Shown piece by piece: positions 14,801-26,100 of a stretch of 64,000 nt of DNA. The position numbers were made by a program, and so were the translations under genes. How positions within the stretch are numbered: the first letter of the stretch is position 1; each line of letters begins with the position of its first letter. Source of the DNA: Balanoglossus misakiensis. Lineage: Eukaryota; Hemichordata. The notes beneath the pieces are model-generated. The model worked only from the letters and a program-made list of their open reading frames with translations, did not search any database and was not told the origin of the DNA. The stretch lies in assembly GCA_040954595.2 (NCBI GenBank), contig CM082580.2, forward strand, positions 12,958,001 through 13,022,000, in the 5' to 3' direction.

Positions 14801-17800
14801 AAATAGAAGATAGGCAAGGAGTCTGATTGAATTTCAATTCCTGATGAGGTGGGTAGTTTCCTGCCTCCGACGAAAGTGAAACGTGTGCAAAAACATCTGA
14901 AAGTACAACATTTGGAAACAATCTGTACTTCCTGATATATGTTCAGGAAGTACTTACTCTCATGCACTCGTTTAAAGATTCACAATCGCTTACTTAGCCA
15001 CACTTATATAATGGAAGGTTGAGATCTAGTTTTCTTTCCACAGATACTCTACAGAACGCATTTACTTTGAGAACCAGAAGCTACATTTGCGCTTGAATGA
15101 CGTCAGACCGACGGATGCTGGAAAATACGAATTTCGAATCATGTACGTCAAGATCCAAAACAACAAACCGTCAATCGTGTGGGAAGTCACAAATATTCTT
15201 CTGATTGTAAACGGTTAGTGTGCGACTGTATTGATTAATTCAGTGAGAGAGTGAGCTGTTGGGTGGTGGATCGGCCGAGAGTAACGTTAGTTGGTCAATC
15301 AATCAGTCAGTCAGTCTTAGGGCAAAATGGACTGAAAATACTCTGAGGCATGTAATATTTCCATGCAGAAGCAGACGTCAGTTACTATCGCCATGAAGAC
15401 ATCACCCTATTTTGTCTTTTCATTATTGACATAACTTATCCACCCAGATGATGGTGATCTTTGTTCGGATACAGAGATGCTATGCAAAGGTTACTGCATC
15501 CCCAAGCACCAAAGATGTACTGGTAAGTAGCTTTGCATCGAGCATCCCTTCTCTTATCATCATGCAGAGAGAGGCAGGAAGGGTAGGTTATGTAAGGGAA
15601 TGCATTCAGATGACTTGTGAATGTATGTGATTTATACAATCTCACACTACCAAGGACTTTGGATCAGATTTCTCACACTTGTCAGGGATATTTTTCTCTC
15701 CCAAAATATCTCCAACACGTGTGCCTATATATAATTCTATGTCCTTGGCTACGAGCTCGCTTTACCCCCCCCCCCCCTCCCCATATACAAAAATACATTA
15801 AATGCACATGATTACATCCGGCATATTACAAGAACTTCTTATTTGAACAAAACATTCAGCGTCGTGTACAGGCATCGTCAAACCAATTTAATTCGAAATA
15901 TCGGCACCAAGTATGAAAAGTACTTCCACACCAAAATACTGGAAATGTATTGTCTACTTTGATATCATTCACCGCGCCAGTTATTACCATCATGAGTAAT
16001 AAGGTAAAATGCCGCGTAATAGCAGCCCTCTCTGCAGGCGGCACAGTCAAATATAGAAAACCTTTCATACCTGGAAATGTCATGGTTTATCAAACATATT
16101 TCGCGACTTGGTTGCATGAAATCCAATTTTCTAAATTAAATAAGGGGTGTTTCTGTTCCGTCGACGCGGCGATCTCTAGGAGACAAATGGATAAACTTTC
16201 CTCTCAGGAGTTCGTATGCAATTCATTACTACATTCACGCAATAAGCTGACATTTACTCTGGTTTTGATTGATTGAGACACTTTTACATAATCAAATGAT
16301 GTAATATAGTCATTAATAAAATGTATTGCCATGTTTAACTGCTATTTTCGAAACCGACGTGGAGCATAGAATGACGAGCATGACTTTCGTTGGCGGCGAA
16401 ATTGGATCAAAAATTAATAATCTCCGAGTTCAGTCACATTTGTGTAGTTTGGTGGAAGTGGATTCTGGTTATGACCAATTTGTTATTCATTTATTCAATA
16501 TTTACTTGTATAAAACCTGTAAAAATTGGCAAACCAGCCGACACTCGCCCATCGGTAAGCACGCTTCAATGAGACACTTTTCATTTTAATTATAACGAAA
16601 CAAAATTGCAAAATGTTTCGTGCCACGAGGCTTTAATTATAATAAGTGTTTTGAATAATGGGGTTTTAGATACACATCATTCGATGCAAATTGATGAGGT
16701 TGATGGAAAACTGAAATGAAGCCGCCGGTAAACATCGAGATCGCCGATGGATTTAGGTCACAGAAGAACGAGATGCGGTTCACGAATTTCCACTGGCCTT
16801 AATACTCGCACTGAAGGCTTGAGGAATATGAAATGCAAATTCCCGGGATATTGATGCGATTTCTCGACATTCCCACACCTGTCAAATAATTTTGCATGAC
16901 AATTATACAAACTGCGTCGGAAGTGAAGGTAGAAAATTTCTGTATCCAGACGTTGATGAAAGCCGAAGATTTCCATTTTCATAAAAGAGTTTATTATAAT
17001 TGATTGAAATGGATCGCGGATCATCCCCATGGTTACTAGAGTCAATACCTTTGAGGTGCGGGGATTTTCAGTAGCCTATAAATATTCAGCGACGCTTCTG
17101 CGTCCAAAATAACACAGAATAAAAAAACACAAACTTCCTGCAGAATGCGTGAAGAGTTTCCGATTCGCTTATAAGGATCCGGAAAACAAGTTGTGCATAC
17201 ATCGCCAATGTGTGTACATCATTGTGAGTTTGTGTGAGTGCTGGTTTGGTTACCATACTTCTTGCCGTAACGACCCTCTTGCGAATTCTATCATGATTGG
17301 CGTGATGAAAATATATTTAACGACTGTTTCATACACTCTTTCGAGACTTTCAAACCCAGATGGGATGCTTTCGGGACCGATAATGAGACTTCAAATTCCA
17401 GTAATGAGACCTTGATTTTGAAGACTACAGCCAGTAATGTCATGGCACGACATTTATAAATACACAGAAACCTGGAAACCTTGAATGATCAAATCACACT
17501 GAATGTTTTCCAAACCAAATCTTGAAATTAAATATTAATGCACTTTCACTTCGTTTTCAGGTGGCGATGCGTCCCTTGGTCTGATCATAGGCTCTGTCAT
17601 CGGTAGTGTTATTATATTACTGGCCTGTGTTCTACTCTTTCTGCTCAGTCGTAGGGGGCGAGAGTTTTGCAGAAGTCGACAGGGTACGTCTCCCCTGCCT
17701 CCCCCCCCTCTCTTTTTATATGCCTGTTTCAAATGCATGCCTTCTGAATACGAAGGATGGTCAATAATGTGAAGTCTGAATGTTTGATTTATAATCCTTA

Positions 17801-18060
17801 CAATTTTTCAACTATCTTTTGTTTCAGATGACAGTGTGGTGGAAATTGACGATGGAGGCCTTAACATCGGAAGCAGCTCGACGAGCAAGCGAAGAAACGG
17901 TGCCGTAGTGTCATTTGCCGCCTCACCGACTGTTCAAATCTACGAGCGCGAGGATGAATATGTGCCAGATAGCAGTAGTTCTCCCGTCGACGACAAAGAT
18001 GGCGTTGATGAGTCGTGTGAACAGAACGGAACAATAAGCTGCAAGACGACAACCGTTTAG
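11900..18060 (+). CDS. Single-pass membrane protein with one cysteine-free Ig-like domain and an LDLa-like half exon
   Basis: Six exons: 11900-11948, 13545-13761, 15044-15213, 15448-15522, 17561-17683, 17828-18060. All are GT-AG, phases match, and the total is 867 nt = 288 aa. Exon 1 encodes a signal peptide (MQAQITVIIALVTVT). Exons 2-3 form an Ig V/I-like fold: strand C I-T-W-S-K, then L-x-L-x-D-V-R-P-T-D-A-G-K-Y-E-F, the D-x-G-x-Y corner. Neither canonical Cys is present (strand B VLLKG, strand F YEF). Exon 4 (CSDTEMLCKGYCIPKHQRC) has four Cys spaced like the first half of an LDL-receptor class A repeat. Exon 5 has the transmembrane helix (about residues 176-199) and a basic stop-transfer RRGR. 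Exon 6 is an 80-aa Ser/Asp-rich tail with EYVPDS. It is probably a cell-surface adhesion or recognition protein; no named orthologue recognised. Confidence 0.78.
15765..15777. repeat. Poly-C tract in intron
   Basis: Run of C residues inside the intron after the cysteine-rich exon of the Ig-type gene. Confidence 0.85.
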
Positions 18061-20171
18061 GAATGACGTTGCAAATAACGCGAACTGCAAATGAATACTT
18101 GTGCTGGCGTTAATACATGTTTACAGATGCGACAAATCTCAGGAAGTTATTACTGTACCGCCACAATTGCCCACGGAAAGACCAACAGTGTTTGGACTTG
18201 TGTATCATATGCTTGCAGCGCTTGTATAACCTGGTGCCGTGTGAACACGTGATGACATTTATGGGGATTATTTTGTAGACCATACGATTATCCAAGTTAT
18301 ATGTCTATTAGGTCTGGGTGATGATAACAATTGACAATGCAATTGCATTGTCAAACTCGACAAAATTACTTAAAGTTACTTTCTATAATTTTAATTTATA
18401 CTATTTTGTAAATTTAATCAGTGTTGAGAAATTAAACTTTTGTACATGCAGTTCTGTATTAGGATCAGACTTGATTTCTTTGCTGGGTGCTGTCACTAAA
18501 AACTTGTCATTCCAAAATGGAACCTGTGTATTAAACCTGATCGAAATCTGATCAGTCGTTTTTGAGAAATTGTGCAGACAGACAGACACGCACACACAAC
18601 GTGCCAAGAACACGTGATGTGACACACACCTCCTTAGTACTCGATTTTTTCCCTTCGACTTGCTTTTATTTGAACTTGAAATCATGAAAACAACGTATGC
18701 GACGCTCTTCAATAAAACAACACAAGACAGCTTTGCTGACTTATAAAATATGTCTCCCGTAAATAAGATGGTCCTAAACAAAACTTGTCTGCAGAAATAA
18801 AATGGTGGTAATTTCACCCATTCAGTTGTGTTGTCTGTCCAACTCTTCCTGCTCATAGACAGAAGTCAAAGATGTAAGATCTTTTATGGAATTGTACAGA
18901 CACTCTCACGTAAAGGCTTCAAAATTGTGTTACACATATACCCTAGAATAATGACTTGCATTTCTGTGGCCAAAGCTTCAAATGTAGATGCCTGATTCTA
19001 GATTCCTCCATTCATGTGATGCGGCACCATTTTCAGCTGAGATTTCCATGTAGTTTCATACTTTACCGCCTTTTACTTTGACCATATATGAAAAATATCT
19101 GGCTGAAAATAGGACAAACAATGCTGGCAGAAAAGGTCCTGATGGAATAACGTGAACTTCGAAACAAACATGAATAATGTATTAATTATATATACTTCAT
19201 ATATATCGAGAGTAATGAAACATTAAACGGAAACAAATTTTCAAAATATCACGAATGAATGTCTAAATGTGATTCGGTGAGGTTTTTAAAATACCTTAAA
19301 ATATGACTTACAGGTGTCAATGTGTCATAATACTACTTGGACTTTGATCAGTAAACATCTACACTAAATTCGTATTTACATTTTATTGTTGAATTATTTC
19401 TATTGAGAGAAAAGAGTGTCACGTGTGCTGTATCAGGACTTGCTGGTACTATTTAACTGAAAACATGAAATATGATCTCAATCTGATGATGCACATCTTC
19501 ACAATAGTGACGCAAAGAAAAACAGATGGTAATACATGTAATTGAGGATCCAACTGGGAAAACTGTAATTAATCAGCCGTCTGTCCAGCAAATCTCGATA
19601 CAGCACACCATCATTGAAGTTTCATAAAATCTGAGAAGGCATTCGACAGAATATCAAAGGCACCATGTGCAGAAACCAGTCAGCGTGCAAGGTTCAACCC
19701 AGTTCACTGCCCTGGTTAATAGGCCAATGGATAACTCCACTGTGAACTCTACCAAGCTCGAGCGAGGTTAGTGTTATGCGCTGCAGTTTAGTTACTGGTT
19801 GTACATACATTGTGTATAAATGTTGAGCAAGGTACTAGTATATATATTTTTTATCCCAGTGAATCGGAGACCTTGGTGGTGCTGTATTAATCAATTGAGA
19901 ACCAAGTTTCATTCCTATGTAATGGAGTAATCAATCGAAGGTAGATTAGAATCAAGGGAAGTTTAGTTGATAACATTGATTCCAGCAAAACCGTGTAGTG
20001 ACCAAGTGCCTTGTTTCCACACTTGCCAGTTGAAGTTTAAAATGCAAGAAGATTTTTATGGTAAATGTCGTATATTTTGATTGGAATGTGGTAACATGTG
20101 CGATTTCACTTACGAATGTCCCTTTCACTCGGGAATTTTGTATTAAATTTAGACCTTTTTTGTAAATTTTG
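18061..20171. other. 3' regions of two convergent genes
   Basis: The Ig-type gene (+) and the Rab gene (-) converge here. AT-rich with no recognisable ORF. It contains a perfect 24-bp palindrome (18331-18354) and a short GACA/CA-repeat stretch (about 18575-18600) that looks like the tail of a degenerate interspersed repeat. AATAAA at about 18711 is a possible poly(A) signal for the Ig-type gene. Confidence 0.5.
18331..18354. repeat. Perfect 24-bp palindrome
   Basis: The half-site TTGACAATGCAA is followed directly by its exact reverse complement, with no spacer. The flanking bases do not extend the symmetry. Confidence 0.9.
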
Positions 20172-23100
20172 TCACACGCAACATTTTGATTTTTTCTTCG
20201 GTGTCTTGTTATCATTGATATCAACGGTATATACTGTCTTAACCGTCTCGTCTTCTCGTTTTTGGAGCAACCTGGTGTACAAAAAATAGAACCCGGTCTT
20301 AATTTCTGATTAATGTGTACTGGCAAACGTTAATTATTTCACCATGTGTATTTTTCCCAGTCAGTAGCTTTAACTGCCTTCTGTCTCTCTGACTTCCTCC
20401 CCCCTGTAATGACATCATGTTTACTCACCTTGCCATTCTGTCGAAGGCGTCAAATATATTACCTCCTGTTTTAGCGCTGGTTTCAAAGAACATTGCACCA
20501 CAATCCTGAAAGCGGAAAATACCAAAGTTGGATTAGTAGATGGACATCGACTATTTGAAATTACCATGTGCTCATGTCATATGTTGGAAATAGTGTAAGG
20601 TGTGTCTTATGGAGCAGATTGGTGTCACTGTCATGGTTACTTACATCTGCAAGTCTCTGTCCTGTTTCAGTTGAAACGACCCGTAGTGGGTTCGAGAGAT
20701 CTTCTTTGTTGCCGATCAAGGTGATGGCGGCGCTGCTGTTGATATCACCTTCCTGGAAGTAGAAGGGGGAGAAATACTGCCACCATGAGTTAAAGCTGTG
20801 CATATTTTGACAGATAAAAGTACTCGATCCTAACGATGGTGGCGCTTTCTCTTTCAATTTGTCTAACAGTGCTGTGGAAGTTTCCATTCCATGCCATGTT
20901 CAAATTTGTGTGGAACAATTGTAAGAAAGAGACAAGGATCTTCACCACCGCTTCTCAGAGAAGATCAAACAGTATCCCAAAAGGGAAACTCGTGGGGGAA
21001 ATATTGGCAAGAATTACATTTATGCAACTCAACTAAGAATATGTTATTCCATATATTTACCTGAATATTAACCATCCAGCTTGTGACACTCTGAAAGGAT
21101 TTTTCACACGTGATATCGTAGAGTAACATCACACCGTCAGCTTTGCGGAAATACGAGTGGGGGATGCTACGGAAACTGCAACATCAATAACAGAAGGCTT
21201 ACAATAGTGAATACCTGCTTTTATACTTCTGAACCGATGTGCCATCAGCAAAAATGTGCGTGGTGTGTTGTACTTGTGGTTAGAAGTCAAAGATCACCCG
21301 TGGGCTACAATATTTTTTTTTTTCTAGATCATGTTTTCATGCATGGAACTACCATGACTGCACGAAGACACTTCCACCGTTTGTAAGTGTTGAACCATGG
21401 AACTAGCGTGATGGCGCGAATTTGACAACATTTACATGTACATGTATATCCAGTTGTCGACAGATATAACAAGGTGTATAAGCACCCACAGGGTGTTCCA
21501 CAAAGACTCAAAAATCTTATCAGAGCGACTCACCGTTCCTGGCCCGCAGTATCCCATATCTGTAACGATATCACCGTACTCTCTATCACCAACGACTTCA
21601 TTTGAAAACCGATCTCTATGGTTACCTGCGTTCTGGCGTTAAAGGTGTTTTGGCAAAATCTTTCAAGAAAACTGGTTTTTCCAACTCCTGAGTCTCCGCA
21701 AAGAACAATCTTGAAACAACGGTCTGGAGTTCTGAGTTGTAAAAACTGTCAAGAAACAACACAGTGTGATTGGTATGTGTATGACGTAATCTGTTTCTGT
21801 TGAACGACTAGATACATAAAATAAATTTATTTGTTCAGTCATAGGACACTTGTATATAACATCCATTATTCGGTTCACCTGTTATTTCAATTAAGATTAT
21901 AAAATGATTTTTCAGACAGACAGACCTGTAATTGTTGATCGCATTCACAATCACTCGAACTACTAAGGTCTGTTAGCTTTTTTATGTTCGTTCTCGGTTC
22001 TGTGTACGTCTCCTCGACCAGTCTTTCATATTTATCCCTGAAAGAAAATACACAAGATGAAATTAAATCCTCCAGACTTAAATCAGTGTGGAAAGCGGCA
22101 AGACTGGCCAGCTGGCTATTTTCACAATCTTTCCAAGAATCGTCACAGCTTCTGATGTTTCAAAATGGCCATTTGTAACTAGTTAATGTTCACCATAGCT
22201 TAATTTAGACTCCGGTCAATGAAAAATACAGGAGTTACCTCGCTATCTTACCTTAGTTTTTCCAGCTGTAATTCAAGGTTTTGCCTCTCTTTCGATTTTC
22301 GTTCGTGTTCAATCAATGCCTCCTTGTACTCCCTGAAAAACCATATCGCACATTATATGTGAAATATTGTCGATTGTGGTTGGTGCCGTTAATATGTGTA
22401 CATGCGACGTGACAAGCGTTTTTGAAGAAAATCACATCACCCGGTTTCAAGCGAGTGCGTTGACAGGTGATGTTTTGCAACGTTAATTGACATCAGCTGT
22501 CAAAATCTGAAATGGTTGTTACAAACTAATTTAATTTACACAGCGGTGCTGCTTAGAAGCAGACAAGACCCTAAAAACTGTCTGATTGTTAAAATCTGTC
22601 AAACTGATGGGTTCAAATCAGGTGTCATGTAAATTGTGAATGTTGTGCCAGTGCTGCAGTTTAGGGTTAATGTGTAGGCCTAAGTATAAAACAGATTAGC
22701 TCACAGAATATAATGTGCCATCTCCAACTTCACTTTTCAAGCCCAGACCTACCTTTCGATGTAATTTCTTTCTCTGTTTGCATCGTCTTGTAGCTGTAGG
22801 CACAGTTGTTGGGTTTCATTGAGACCAGCCAGAGATTCATCAAGTCTTTCGCGTAATCGCATATTTTCCTGTCAGGTAAAGTGCAGAATTTCTCGTGAAG
22901 CCAAAGTAAGTTGATTGTACACCCAAATTTGGGGGACACATTGTTTCTTGCTATCAAAAATCCTCCACTGTTTGATAAAGAAACGAGCAGAGTTGATATC
23001 TGCAGCCACAGAAAAGTAAAGTTGTTAAAAAGAAGCCCACACATTTATCAACCTCTTTATTCTTTGTTGTTGTAGATAACTGCTGGACAACGCTCACCTT

Positions 23101-26100
23101 TGCAAGAATTTCGTTTTCAGCTATAATTCCAGACTCATGTCGACTCAGTTCTAATACCATTTGTTCCAACTGGAAAAAAGAAAAGAATGGAAAAAGAGAA
23201 CAATAATGATTATAAGACACGGTAAATTCAATTAAAACCAACTGGTCAACACAATAAGAGAAAACTTGGCAGGGGTTAGATGTTTCATTTTAAAATAAAA
23301 TTTAACAGACAAAAAATATAGAAAGAAGGAATCAAACCATTACCACAATTACAGGTGGTTATAAATAAGCGAGGCAGACCGTGCTTCTAGCTGTAATCAT
23401 TGACAGTAGAGACCCACTGTCTTGTCAACTCTTGAATGCACATTCATACATTCAAACTAGTGTACGCCTGATCAATTACCGCTATATCTCGTGGCTGTTG
23501 CAAAGCCTGTCAATCATACACGCTGACAGGATTTGAAAAGGCACACTGTCTAGCCAGGAATCACTGTGCATCAAAGGACAGGTCTATGGGTGATGGGAAT
23601 AATCACGCAATTTCATTAATTTGCTTTCCGTTGGATTAGAAAGCTGCAGAGTCTGCAGAAAATGTACCTTTTGAGTTTGCAAATAAACCGAACGGAATGC
23701 AGTGAATGACCGGCAAAACTAACAATCAAGGAAGTACCTCGGCTTTGCCTTCGAGTAGTGATTAATGTTAGTCAGAATTTGAATCAGCCGAAGGGAAAAC
23801 AATATTTTTTCAAGGTTTCTCCAAAGGTTTAACTCTTCGAAGAACTATGCTGTGCTCAGATGACTCTTCACAATGTGTGGACAGACAGACAGACAGACAA
23901 ACATACAGATTAAGGAAGAGAGTAGACTAACCTGTTGATTCTGTGATTTTCTGTCTTTTTCTCGCTTGTCTATCTCTGCCAGAGAACTCTCCAACTGAAA
24001 TTGATATGAGGTCAATGAATTTAGATAGGTAATTATACATGTATTCTTTTACATGTCATTATTGCTTCTATTTTGCATAAAATGTATGTTTCATGACCCC
24101 AATGACACAAAATACGAGAGCCAGGTTACACTCTTTAACTTCCTAGGAATTCGTATAGTGTCATATATCTTTCTCCGAAAGAAACGCAACCTGAAGTAGA
24201 AACATAGAAACGAACAAGTTCCCGGAAAAGGGTTAAAGGGTTCATGCGTCAATTTCCTGACATGGCCATCAACAAACCCTCTTCAATTGACAAATGAATG
24301 TCAGAAATCAAGACCCACCTCTTTCTTTCTCTGTAGGAGACTGGTCACTTCCTGGTCCTTGTCTTCAAGCATCCGTTCGATTTCTCCCTTCAACTGTTCT
24401 TCACACTGCGCCATCGTAAAATGACAAGAATTTATGTTAGCAACGACATGAGCAAATCAGACAGGGCACGGCGGAATGATGATGAAGCTAACGTCTGGAC
24501 ATAATCTTAGCGGCATTACGTCAGATTTGTGAATGAATAAGGCAAGTCGTGACGCCAAGGGACATCCCGCGCCAGCACAATTAAAATGGCTGACATTGAA
24601 ATATCACTTAGTATGGCTGTTTTTCAGTCACATATTCTCACAGAACACCGACCATAAAATCACTTGAGATATTTACTCTCTTCCGGTTCATTTTGTTCTG
24701 ACATAAATCAAATGGTTACATTTGTCTCTGAAAATCGCCTCTATAAATACTAGTGTATGCCATGCCAGTTCACATCTTCCCAGACAACTACAGACCGAGT
24801 ATTCTCCACACAAGAATCTTATCGACCGGTTTTACAATCTTGCCGTCACTTGCTCAGAGCTAAATATAAACTGCTTTCAGGTAAATTGTCTACTCTTGCC
24901 GACAATCATTACCGCTTTGGTGAAAAAAATCGATGACGTCACCAACAGCGGATATGTCAGATGCAGATGTATCGTGTCTTTGATAAGTGTTGGAAGAAAT
25001 TGGAAAGAATGTCGACCTGTAAGTAGACTGAGAAGCTTTGATAAAAAAATCACATTTTATTCCAGAAATGTACGTCAATTCACAAACCACTGATAACATA
25101 CCTTCAATCGTATGCTGTCTCTTTCTTTGGCTAAATGGACTTCCATTTCTTCATACAAAGATTTAACTTCTTCCCGGTGAACTCCACTTTTACTGAATGA
25201 AAAAAAAGTTAATATGTAGAGAGAAACCACAATTATTATATGCCTTTTTGATTTTTTGCGGTAATTGCCTTGCCTTGAGCAAAATATGAGAAAATATAAT
25301 ACTTTAGGGGTGAGAACAAATAACTCAGTAGTTTGTACACAAAACAAAAGTACCGAAAGATAGTCGTAAGTCACAGACAGTGTCCCTTTCCGGTATTTTT
25401 TGAAGGAAACGTCAAGAAATTGACACGAATTACCTTTTGACTGCATTATCGCATTCTTTATGTAAATGTCGAATCTCCTGAACCGCCTTCCTGAGAAATG
25501 CTTCAAAAGTTGACAGAAGTTGTGGTTCATCCTGTCGAAGCTTCAGCCAGACTGCATACAGTTCTTCTTGCCTGTGATAAAGAATTTTGCCGTTAGACTG
25601 GAGAGCGCATCACCTTGTGGGTCAACATCATGTACATGCGATTTATAAAGGGCTCTGCATCCTCAGGCGGATCCTGCTGGAGATCCCTTTCAGCCAATCG
25701 GGAGCTTCCTTTGCCTTATCACACCGGAAACTCCCGCTAAAATGTAGCAGTTAGTATTTACTTTTACGTTCGCTTGATGTCAAATTGCAACTTTTTGGGG
25801 AATTTTCCCACGCAGCTCTGTTTTAGCGGTAAAGTTGTCAACGTGCTCTTTGCCTTATATACGGTTATCCTGTCGGAGTCAGACTCCTAGCAACCTTGCT
25901 CATCTCAATACATCAATTTACATCAAAGCAATGATTTAGCGATCAGGAGCTACAACAAATTCATTTCACACACGTTTAAGTAATGATTAATATGGGGGAG
26001 GGGTCGTTATTGACGGTATCCTGCTAGATCTGAAAAGTTGCCAATCAAAGTTTAAAACAGTGGTTATCCATAACTTTTGCCATCACTAAGTTGATGAGTG

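Noticed and set aside
18401-18856. 151-aa minus frame below the Rab gene, considered as its last exon
   Set aside because: No Rab tail or prenylation motif. The true last exon was found at 20172-20271, ending KKKSKCCV.
19681-19730. GGTTCAACCC considered as a tRNA B-box
   Set aside because: No matching A-box or acceptor stem around it.
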